Translations under genes and position numbers: made by a program
Assembly (NCBI GenBank): GCA_030043215.1
Contig: JASHYG010000226.1
Location: 1 to 7,226 of the forward strand
Source of the DNA: Gammaproteobacteria bacterium
GTDB lineage: Bacteria > Pseudomonadota > Gammaproteobacteria > Steroidobacterales > Steroidobacteraceae
Reading direction: 5' to 3'
Length of the DNA stretch: 7,226 nt
Shown: piece by piece, positions 1 to 5,238 of the stretch
How the letters are laid out: each line of letters begins with the position of its first letter
Position numbering within the stretch: position 1 is the stretch's first letter
Notes under the pieces: generated by a model
Database searches by the model: none
Told to the model about the DNA's origin: nothing
The model's input: the letters and a program-made list of their open reading frames with translations, nothing else

Positions 1-638
1 ACGATCAGGACTTCATCGACGCCAGGCGCAAACAGGGAGATCGCAAGCAGGCGCTCACCCTTGGCGTCGGTCTCGATGTCGAAGGACAACACGCGCGGGT
101 CGACCGTCACGTTGGCGGGACGGAGTACGGGATTGTCGAATATCGTGAGTGCGGTGGCGCGGGCCCCCGTGCCTGGGTCGGAGCTGGCGCTCGGGCCAAG
201 GCCGGCGCTCGGACCGAGGCCGGCGCTGGAGCCGGCGGCCGCATCGCCTTCGATCTCGCAGCCGCCCTTGATGTTGCGCTCGATCAGATACCGCACGGCG
301 AAGCGAACGTCAGCCTCGAATGTCTCGATGCCCTCGCGGTGTAGCCGGTCGCGAAGCGGAGGGACATCGGCGGGAACCTCCACCTCCACGCGGCAGGCAG
401 GAGCATCATCGAACGTCCGCCGGTCGGCCGGTCGTCGCCCGAGCGTGTGAAGGGGTTCGGCGCGCCCAATGTCGGCGGCCCGGACATAGAAGTGCGGGCG
501 CTGGCGGTCGTCACGCACGAGAAAGGCACCGCCGTGCTCCAGCCGGCCGTAGAGATGCACGACGGGGACGCGTCGGCCGCCAGGCGAAGATACGACGCGA
601 TAGCTGGCCTGGAGAATGAAGCCGCGCAAGGAAGTCAC
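1..638 (-). CDS. polB: DNA polymerase II, family B (N-terminal part, cut by window edge)
   Basis: About 212 N-terminal codons of a family B DNA polymerase are visible; the gene runs off the left edge, so the rest of the exonuclease domain and the whole polymerase domain are missing. DNA polymerase II is a proofreading repair and translesion polymerase. The frame opens with the family's N-terminal domain (RGFILQASYRV at 5-15, VHLYGRLEHGGAFLVRDD at 27-44, FYVR at 50-53). YLIERNIKGGC (117-127) follows, then a low-complexity linker (about 131-162), then SFDIETD (185-191), the Exo I motif with its metal-binding Asp and Glu. The order and spacing match E. coli PolB apart from the longer linker. The start is GTG at 638, chosen because the homology begins there; no clear ribosome site precedes it. 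E. coli polB is SOS-controlled, but no CTGT-N8-ACAG LexA box was found upstream. Only the start codon is uncertain. Confidence 0.87.
   Translation of the reverse strand, partial: MTSLRGFILQASYRVVSSPGGRRVPVVHLYGRLEHGGAFLVRDDRQRPHFYVRAADIGRAEPLHTLGRRPADRRTFDDAPACRVEVEVPADVPPLRDRLHREGIETFEADVRFAVRYLIERNIKGGCEIEGDAAAGSSAGLGPSAGLGPSASSDPGTGARATALTIFDNPVLRPANVTVDPRVLSFDIETDAKGERLLAISLFAPGVDEVLI
186..239. repeat. 18-bp tandem repeat inside polB
   Basis: Two near-identical 18-bp units (186-203 and 204-221, two differences) are followed by a third, degenerate one (222-239). On the minus strand they encode repeats of Gly-Pro-Ser-Ala-Gly-Leu in the linker between the N-terminal domain and the exonuclease domain of PolB. 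The unit length is a multiple of three, so gain or loss of units keeps the reading frame. Confidence 0.8.
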
Positions 639-668
639 GCGGATATTGTGCCGCAGGTGCGGGACTGA

Positions 669-676
669 ATTACAAT
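669..676. promoter_or_regulatory. Possible two-way -10 element between polB and the SnoaL-like gene
   Basis: The short AT-rich island ATTACAAT lies in the GC-rich divergent gap 639-745. Read on the plus strand it gives TACAAT, and on the minus strand TGTAAT; each matches five of six positions of TATAAT. It could therefore serve both the SnoaL-like gene and polB. No convincing -35 hexamer is seen in either direction, so this is a weak call. Confidence 0.28.
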
Positions 677-745
677 GGCCGCGAAGCCGGCCTGGGCCTG
701 CCCTCGGCGGCGTTGCTCGGCAGACATCGAGGGGAGGGTGAGACG

Positions 746-1153
746 ATGGTGACGGCGACTTGCGCCAATGAGCGCGTCGTGCTGGATTTCTTCGCCGCGC
801 TGGCGAACAGCGATCTCGACACGGTTCGCTCGCTCCTGCACGAGGAGGCGACCTGGACGGCCCAGGTTCGGGAAGTTCCCGGAGCCGGCACGCACAAGGG
901 TCACAAAGGCATCATCGACGAGTTCCTAGCGCCGGTACGAGGACTGTTCGCACCGGGTGACCCCAAGGTCATCGTCGATTCGATCGCCTCCAACGGCCCA
1001 CTCGTCATGACGGAGACCCGGGGCTTCGGCCATCTGAAGGATGGCCGGCCGTACGCCAATCTCTACGCGTGGGCGATCGAGGTCCGGGGCGGGAAGATCA
1101 CTGCGATTCGGGAGTATATGGACAGCCACTACGTGATGGGGCTGTTCGCATAG
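746..1153 (+). CDS. SnoaL-like / NTF2-fold small protein
   Basis: A 135-residue protein of the SnoaL / ketosteroid-isomerase-like NTF2 superfamily, the usual length for a single cone-shaped domain. An N-terminal helical part (about 8-33, ERVVLDFFAALANSDLDTV) is followed by W37, and the C-terminal strands carry the family's typical pattern: AWAIEVRGGKITAIREYMD (about 108-126). Such proteins are cyclases, epoxide hydrolases, isomerases or non-enzymatic binders, and the sequence does not say which. The ATG at 746 is preferred over an in-frame TTG at 713 because a strong purine-rich ribosome site, GGGGAGGG (731-738), precedes it and the homology starts there. It is transcribed away from polB and converges on pmtA, with no evident functional link to either. 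No signal peptide or membrane segment is seen. The fold is confident; the function is unknown. Confidence 0.85.
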   Translation: MVTATCANERVVLDFFAALANSDLDTVRSLLHEEATWTAQVREVPGAGTHKGHKGIIDEFLAPVRGLFAPGDPKVIVDSIASNGPLVMTETRGFGHLKDGRPYANLYAWAIEVRGGKITAIREYMDSHYVMGLFA

Positions 1154-1187
1154 GGCCGAAAACCCTCGCGACCGCGAGTCCCACGAC

Positions 1188-1219
1188 GATTCTCGAGGCC
1201 CGGGGCGGGCCTGAGAGTC
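1188..1219. terminator. Hairpin between convergent genes, possible two-way terminator
   Basis: A strong stem lies in the 75-bp gap between the convergent SnoaL-like and pmtA stop codons. AGGCCC (1196-1201) pairs with GGGCCT (1207-1212) around the loop GGGGC, and TCTC (1191-1194) with GAGA (1213-1216) after a one-base bulge. A smaller stem, CTCGCG/CGCGAG, lies at 1165-1178. Neither is followed by a T-run on either strand, so classical intrinsic termination is doubtful, but position and stability fit transcript-end processing or two-way termination. Confidence 0.4.
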
Positions 1220-1228
1220 CGGCTCACC

Positions 1229-1819
1229 TCATGTCGAGTGGGCCGCGCAGACGAACAGCTGCGCAGGCGGAAGATTTCGCCGCTCGAAGCTGCGCTCGAC
1301 ATATCCAAACGTTCGCTGCAGCGAGGGCAGCGCGCGCGCCGTGAACTGATAGACGAGGAATGCCCCACCGGGCTCGAGCGCCGCGCGAGTCTTATCCGCA
1401 ATGTCGGCCCGCACGGGCTCGGGCATGCTGCCGAGCGGGATCCCCGAGATGATGTAGCTCGCCGGAGGCAGATCGAGGCTCCGCAGCACAGACTGCACTT
1501 CGGCCGCCGATTGTTGAACGACGTGCAGCCGCGGGTCCGGGAGCGACGCGCGCAGGAACCGCACGAAGTCCGTATTGGTCTCGATCGCAACCAGCCTGGC
1601 GTCCTCGCGCATGCGGCGCAGGATCTCACCGGTGAAGGTGCCGACACCGGGACCATATTCGACGATCACGCGGGCACGCTCCCAGGCCACCGGCCCGAGA
1701 ACCTGATCGACGAGGTAGCGCGAGCTCGGGATGATCGAGCCGAGCATCATCGGGTGTCGCAGGAAATTACCCGCGAAGAGCAGCATCTCTTTGGTGCGCG
1801 ATCGGCCATTGTTTGCCAT
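1229..1819 (-). CDS. pmtA: Phospholipid N-methyltransferase, S-type (PmtA-like)
   Basis: A 196-residue SAM-dependent methyltransferase resembling the Sinorhizobium-type PmtA family, which methylates phosphatidylethanolamine stepwise to phosphatidylcholine at the inner membrane. Family marks seen: an N-terminal basic/hydrophobic segment with HPMMLGSIIPSSRYL (22-36), matching the GSIxPTS region of S-type enzymes; SAM-binding motif I VEYGPGVGTF (53-62); AIETN (78-82), with the acidic residue expected to bind the SAM ribose; and ISGIPLGSMPEPVR (124-137), matching the VISGVPL block of Sinorhizobium PmtA. Start ATG at 1819; the longer in-frame extension has no homology. It lies 58 nt behind psd on the same strand, so the two are probably co-transcribed: Psd makes the PE that this enzyme methylates. 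Related KsgA/Erm rRNA methylases are the alternative, but the IxSxPL block and the psd neighbour favour a lipid substrate. Degree of methylation cannot be told from sequence. Confidence 0.8.
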   Translation of the reverse strand: MANNGRSRTKEMLLFAGNFLRHPMMLGSIIPSSRYLVDQVLGPVAWERARVIVEYGPGVGTFTGEILRRMREDARLVAIETNTDFVRFLRASLPDPRLHVVQQSAAEVQSVLRSLDLPPASYIISGIPLGSMPEPVRADIADKTRAALEPGGAFLVYQFTARALPSLQRTFGYVERSFERRNLPPAQLFVCAAHST

Positions 1820-1877
1820 GACAGGTCTCACGAGTGGGAGGAGGGGAAATCGTTGCCGCCGCTCGAGCTCTCGTGGG

Positions 1878-2756
1878 TCACGTGGAGCTCGGCAGGCGGA
1901 AGAGCGGCTCGCCCATGCGGATGCGAGACCCCGGTCGCAGCGTGTCGCAGAGCGAGAGGCCCTCGGGAGCGAAGGCGATGATGGTCGAGCCGTGCTCGAA
2001 CCATCCCATCTCCTGTCCCTTGCGCAAGAATGCATCGCAGTGCATGACGTTAGGCCCGCGATACTTGAGGTGCAGCCGCACGTCTAGAAAGTGCAGCCGA
2101 ATGCTCGCTACCAGGATGGCGGCCACCGGGACGAGCGCGACGACGACATCCGATGGGTGCAGTCTGCAGTGGATGATGGCGCGCTCGTTCTTGCAGAACA
2201 GCTTCTCGATGCGCTCGAGGGCGATCGGATTCACGTTCCAGGTGTCGCCGGAGACATAGACGACCTGGTCGATGAGGCAGTCGTACGGCGCATGAAAGCG
2301 GTGATACATGCCGGAGGTGAGGCGCAGCGTGACGTAGGATCCGTGCAGGTAGCTGCGGACGAGCTCCTCGTCATACAGCAGATCCTGTAGCGTGTAAGGG
2401 AAGCCCTTCGCCTGCAGCACCGAGCCGGCGGCGTCCACCCGACCCATTGCGCCGAGAATCCCGTCGCACGGGCTCACGAGTACCTTGGGATCGGGCTCGA
2501 TCCGCCGGGAACCGGGCCGCAGCTCGCGCGTGAAGCACTCATGCAGACTGCTGAAGCGCGTGGTTCTCGCATCGCTCAAATCCAGCTCGCAGAACAGGCG
2601 CCACAGCGCGAGACAGGTCTCCCGGACGAGGGGCTGCTCGACCCGGCTCAGCCAGCCGACGAACTGCGTCAGCCAGCGCCTGGGGATGCGATTCGCGAGC
2701 AGGAAGTTCAAGTCCTCCTGCTGGGCGATCCTGACGAGGACCGAGCGCAGTGTCAT
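1878..2756 (-). CDS. psd: Phosphatidylserine decarboxylase proenzyme
   Basis: A 292-residue Psd, the pyruvoyl enzyme that decarboxylates phosphatidylserine to phosphatidylethanolamine at the inner membrane. Aligned by eye to E. coli Psd, the catalytic parts are all present: VSPCDGILG (about 94-102) with the Asp, LQAKGFPYTL (114-123), MYHRFHAPYD (150-159) with the conserved His residues, YVSGDTWNVNP (167-177), FCKNERA (187-193), and near the C-terminus GST (256-258), where self-cleavage before Ser257 makes the pyruvoyl group. The residue before GST is His, whereas E. coli has Leu. The tail is shorter than in E. coli (322 residues). Start ATG at 2756 is preferred to TTG at 2777; no good ribosome site precedes either. 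It heads the psd-pmtA pair and is divergent from the aminotransferase across a 56-bp gap. Its start codon lies inside a Pho-box-like site facing the other way, which could link the two promoters. Confidence 0.94.
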   Translation of the reverse strand: MTLRSVLVRIAQQEDLNFLLANRIPRRWLTQFVGWLSRVEQPLVRETCLALWRLFCELDLSDARTTRFSSLHECFTRELRPGSRRIEPDPKVLVSPCDGILGAMGRVDAAGSVLQAKGFPYTLQDLLYDEELVRSYLHGSYVTLRLTSGMYHRFHAPYDCLIDQVVYVSGDTWNVNPIALERIEKLFCKNERAIIHCRLHPSDVVVALVPVAAILVASIRLHFLDVRLHLKYRGPNVMHCDAFLRKGQEMGWFEHGSTIIAFAPEGLSLCDTLRPGSRIRMGEPLFRLPSST

Positions 2757-2781
2757 CGAACTGTCACGCAACGGCAATACT
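2750..2781 (+). promoter_or_regulatory. Pho-box-like site and -10 for the aminotransferase gene
   Basis: Two direct 7-mers with an 11-bp repeat, GTGTCAT (2750-2756) - CGAA - CTGTCAC (2761-2767), match the PhoB consensus CTGTCAT-N4-CTGTCAY at 13 of 14 positions. Eight nt later lies AATACT (2776-2781, four of six to TATAAT). This is the layout of PhoB-activated promoters, where the box replaces the -35, although the best-known E. coli promoters have nearer ten nt here. It predicts a transcript start near 2788, 25 nt before the ATG at 2813. By a rough hand estimate with equal base frequencies, a match this good is expected about 0.004 times on both strands of a window this size. Binding is inferred, not shown. 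Confidence 0.6.
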
Positions 2782-2787
2782 TTGCCG
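2772..2787. repeat. Perfect 16-bp inverted repeat in the psd/aminotransferase gap
   Basis: CGGCAA-TACT-TTGCCG is a perfect six-base inverted repeat with a four-base centre in the 56-bp divergent gap. It covers the proposed -10 of the aminotransferase promoter. It could be the operator of a dimeric repressor or, in either transcript, a small hairpin near the 5' end. The protein that would bind it is not evident. Confidence 0.5.
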
Positions 2788-2812
2788 CACGGTTCATCGC
2801 CCGAGCGTGCCC

Positions 2813-4492
2813 ATGACGACTTATCTCATCGCCGGTCTGATCCTCGCCGCTCTGCTGTGGAAGCTGCAGGCGAGACTCGTCCTGTCGCGGGCGAAGCATC
2901 GCTCGCTCGCAGGGCACGCCCGCATCGCGCGCTTGCTGGCGTCCCTCGTTCCCTACTACGAGTACGATGAGACCCGGTTCTTCGCCGCCGACGGCGCGCC
3001 GGAGGCGGTCAGGACGCAGCGCCGGCTCGGCTTCATGCGCCTCGCGGCACTCTTCGCGCAGCGGCACGGCGAGACGAACAGACTGACCGCCGAGGCCGAG
3101 GGGACGATCTCCGATCTGCAGTTCACCGCCCGCTACCGCGTGCCCTTCCAGTTCAGCCGTATCGCGCGCGAGCATCTGAGGCTCGGTGCATTCCTCGAGT
3201 CCTCGGACGGCGTGGTGGTGACGGATCTGGACGGTAATCGCTTCTACGATCTGACGGGCTCGTACGGCGTCAATGTGTTTGGATACGACTTCTACAAGGA
3301 GTGCATCGAGCGCGGCAGCGCGAGCGTGCGCGCCCTCGGGCCGGTGCTCGGGGCCTATCATCCGCTCACGGTCTACAACGTCCGCAGACTGAGGGAGATT
3401 TCGGGGCTCGATGAGGTGTCCTTCCATATGTCCGGCACGGAGGCGGTGATGCAGGCGGTGCGGCTCGCTCGCTACCACACGGGCCGCAAGTATCTGGTGC
3501 GCTTCTGCGGCGCATACCACGGCTGGTGGGGAGACGTGCAGCCCGGCGTGGGCAATCCCGTCGCGGCACACGAGACGTATACGCTGCAGGACATGAACGA
3601 GGCTTCGCTGCGCGCGCTGCGCAAGCGCCGGGACGTGGCTTGCGTGCTCGTCAATCCGCTGCAAGCGCTGCACCCGAATGCGAGTGCGCCCGGCGATTCG
3701 GGCTTGATTGCCGGTACGCGCCGCGCGCAGTTCGATCGCGTGGCCTACGCCGCGTGGTTGCGGAGACTTCGAGCCATATGCTCCGAGAGGAACATCGTTC
3801 TGATCCTCGATGAAGTATTCGTCGGGTTTCGCTTGGCTCCCGGCGGTGCCCAGGAGTACTTCGGTGTCCGCGCGGACATCGTGACCTACGGCAAGACACT
3901 CGGCGGCGGCTTGCCGGTCGGCGTCGTTTGCGGCCGCCGGGATCTCATGAGACGGTTTCGCGACGATCATCCGGCGGACGTCTGCTTCGCCCGAGGCACC
4001 TTCAATACACACCCGTACGTGATGGGGGCCATGCACGAGTTCCTGCGACGGCTGGAGGGCGAGCCCGTGCGCGCGCTCTATCGAGATCTCGATGAGGTAT
4101 GGAATCGCCGTGCGCACGCTCTCAACGAGCGCCTGCGCGCGGCCCAGCTGCCGCTTCAAGTTTCGAATCTCTCATCGATCTGGACCATCGATTACCTCCA
4201 ACCCTCCCGCTACAACTGGATGCTGCAGTACTACCTGCGCGCGGAAGGACTCGCCCTGAGCTGGGTGGGCACGGGACGCCTGATATTCAGTCTCAACTAC
4301 ACGGACGCGGACTTCGCCGCGGTGGTCGACCGGATCGTGGCCGCGGCCACGGCAATGAGCCGCGACGGTTGGTGGTGGACCAGCGAGGCACTCACGAGCA
4401 GGGCGATCAAGCGACGCGTCTTCCGCGAGATGCTTCATGCCTGCTGGGTGACCTCCCGCATGGGGTCGATGAGCTCGCCGCGCAGCAGGTAG
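2813..4492 (+). CDS. Membrane-anchored class III aminotransferase (GSA-aminomutase-like)
   Basis: A 559-residue PLP enzyme of aminotransferase class III, closest in motifs to glutamate-1-semialdehyde aminomutase (HemL). Seen: SGTEAVMQAVRLAR (207-220), GAYHGWWGD (233-241), LILDEVFVGFR (330-340) with the Asp333 expected to contact the PLP nitrogen, YGKTLGGGLPVG (359-370) with Lys361 as the Schiff-base lysine, and GTFNTHP (395-401) for phosphate binding. Unlike HemL it has about 110 extra N-terminal residues that begin with one membrane helix (about 3-17), so the catalytic domain is probably tethered to the inner membrane. The ATG at 2813 is chosen over GTG at 2750 because the latter lies inside the Pho-box-like site. 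Its last 19 codons overlap the convergent Mpo1-like gene by 58 bp. Between psd and lipid-type genes, a role in making an amino-bearing lipid headgroup is plausible, but the substrate cannot be named. Ordinary HemL is unlikely because of the anchor and the context. Confidence 0.88.
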   Translation: MTTYLIAGLILAALLWKLQARLVLSRAKHRSLAGHARIARLLASLVPYYEYDETRFFAADGAPEAVRTQRRLGFMRLAALFAQRHGETNRLTAEAEGTISDLQFTARYRVPFQFSRIAREHLRLGAFLESSDGVVVTDLDGNRFYDLTGSYGVNVFGYDFYKECIERGSASVRALGPVLGAYHPLTVYNVRRLREISGLDEVSFHMSGTEAVMQAVRLARYHTGRKYLVRFCGAYHGWWGDVQPGVGNPVAAHETYTLQDMNEASLRALRKRRDVACVLVNPLQALHPNASAPGDSGLIAGTRRAQFDRVAYAAWLRRLRAICSERNIVLILDEVFVGFRLAPGGAQEYFGVRADIVTYGKTLGGGLPVGVVCGRRDLMRRFRDDHPADVCFARGTFNTHPYVMGAMHEFLRRLEGEPVRALYRDLDEVWNRRAHALNERLRAAQLPLQVSNLSSIWTIDYLQPSRYNWMLQYYLRAEGLALSWVGTGRLIFSLNYTDADFAAVVDRIVAAATAMSRDGWWWTSEALTSRAIKRRVFREMLHACWVTSRMGSMSSPRSR

Positions 4493-5046
4493 AGAGGAGC
4501 CCGGTAGTACAGCATGATGTCGTGAAACGGATCGGTGAGGATCTTCGTGAGCCACACGAGCCCGGTGCGCACGTCCTTGAGAAAGGCGAGCTGTATCGTG
4601 CGGAAGAGGAGCGCCCCGATACCGAGCCCGAGCCACAGCTCACCGAGGTTCCGCAGGAATCCAGCGGCATTCGTCGGCCGGGGAAGGATCCCCAGAAGCG
4701 TCGGCGCAACCCACAGCAGCAGCGGAGACAGTCCCCAGAGCGAGAGCAGGACCGCCTTGCGCCGGAGGTTGTAGCCGACCTTGATGCGCTCCTTGTGCCG
4801 ATGCGTCGCGTGATTGACCGCGTCGTAGTCCTTCGGCTCGAAGAAGAAGTGCCCCACCTGCCGGCTCACCATGGCGCCGAGCCAGCCGATCAGCGCCGCT
4901 GCCGCGGGGCTCCTGAACACCATGACGTAGGAGGCGAGGAAGCTGAGCGCGCTCACCAGGTGCAGCGACTGATTGATGCGGCTGTGGTGGTAGTAGCGAT
5001 GATCGTCCCAGCGCTGAATCCTCAGCGCCCACAAGAAGCTCTGCAT
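4435..5046 (-). CDS. Mpo1-like (DUF962) multi-pass membrane protein
   Basis: A 203-residue membrane protein with two blocks that match yeast Mpo1 (DUF962): YYHHSRINQSLH (18-29), compared with YHHNPKNVLIH in Mpo1, and GWLGAMVSRQVGHFFFEP (54-71), compared with GWIFQFVGHGVFE. Further histidines follow (NHATHRHKE, 78-86; FHD, 174-176). Yeast Mpo1 is an iron-dependent dioxygenase that shortens 2-hydroxy fatty acids in phytosphingosine breakdown, and the conserved histidines are thought to bind iron. Hydrophobic segments lie at about 27-44, 47-69, 99-121 and 134-156. Start ATG at 5046 has AGGG eight nt upstream; a longer GTG start at 5124 falls inside the Pho-box-like site and is rejected. It converges on the aminotransferase with a 58-bp overlap and diverges from the glycosyltransferase. 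An act on hydroxylated acyl chains of membrane lipids is inferred from the family. The C-terminal half beyond residue 90 is less recognisable. Confidence 0.78.
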   Translation of the reverse strand: MQSFLWALRIQRWDDHRYYHHSRINQSLHLVSALSFLASYVMVFRSPAAAALIGWLGAMVSRQVGHFFFEPKDYDAVNHATHRHKERIKVGYNLRRKAVLLSLWGLSPLLLWVAPTLLGILPRPTNAAGFLRNLGELWLGLGIGALLFRTIQLAFLKDVRTGLVWLTKILTDPFHDIMLYYRAPLYLLRGELIDPMREVTQQA

Positions 5047-5070
5047 GCGGCTTGCCCTGTTGTCGATCGC

Positions 5071-5082
5071 CGTCAAATGACG
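5071..5082. repeat. Short inverted repeat near the Mpo1-like transcript start
   Basis: CGTCA-AA-TGACG is a perfect five-base inverted repeat with a two-base centre. It lies just downstream of the transcript start predicted for the Mpo1-like gene (near 5086) and well upstream of the glycosyltransferase. It may be an operator half-pair, but sites this short arise by chance. Confidence 0.3.
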
Positions 5083-5092
5083 ACGTGGAGCA

Positions 5093-5124
5093 AATATAGG
5101 AAAATTCTTACAAACAGATGACAC
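5093..5124 (-). promoter_or_regulatory. Pho-box-like site and -10 for the Mpo1-like gene
   Basis: On the minus strand, GTGTCAT (5124-5118) - CTGT - TTGTAAG (5113-5107) has the 11-bp repeat of a Pho box, with six of seven and four of seven matches. Eight nt later comes TATATT (5098-5093, five of six to TATAAT). The first 7-mer is identical to that of the site at 2750, and the 8-nt spacing to the -10 is the same. The region is a clear AT-rich island in GC-rich DNA. The predicted transcript starts near 5086, 40 nt before the ATG at 5046. The -10 is more convincing than the second half-site. Confidence 0.48.
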
Positions 5125-5148
5125 TGCCGGCGCCGCCGCGAGGCGCAG

Positions 5149-5170
5149 GACGCGGTCACGGCCGCGTCAC
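5149..5170 (+). promoter_or_regulatory. GC-rich Pho-box-like repeats overlapping a hairpin, upstream of the glycosyltransferase
   Basis: CGGTCAC (5153-5159) - GGCC - GCGTCAC (5164-5170) repeats with an 11-bp period and matches CTGTCAC at six and five of seven positions, pointing towards the glycosyltransferase. The same bases form a hairpin: GACGCGG (5149-5155) pairs with CCGCGTC (5162-5168) around six bases, so part of the repetition may simply reflect that palindrome. No good -10 follows at 8-12 nt. It is a weak candidate for a third PhoB site. Confidence 0.28.
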
Positions 5171-5238
5171 ATGACCGGTTGAAGATACGGACCACGGTCG
5201 GGAGTTCCGATCCTGGACATGGAGCGTGGCTACAAGGC

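Noticed and set aside
61..450. Plus-strand open frame of 129 codons over the polB region
   Set aside because: It is antisense to the polB frame, which carries real family motifs (SFDIETD and others); the plus-strand translation is Ser/Arg/Pro-rich and matches nothing.
639..745. SOS (LexA) box for polB
   Set aside because: No CTGT-N8-ACAG or similar palindrome was found in the gap, so SOS control cannot be supported from this sequence.
1818..1824. Exact CTGTCAT on the minus strand at the pmtA start codon
   Set aside because: It is a single half-site: the 7-mers 11 bp to either side have no resemblance to the consensus, so it is not a Pho box.
2753..4159. Long minus-strand open frame (468 codons) opposite the aminotransferase
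   Set aside because: The plus strand encodes an unmistakable class III aminotransferase; the antisense frame is a side effect of high GC and codon bias and has no domain.
4099..5121. Plus-strand frame of 340 codons over the Mpo1-like gene
   Set aside because: It is antisense to a protein with clear membrane segments and Mpo1 motifs, and its first third also lies out of frame within the aminotransferase.
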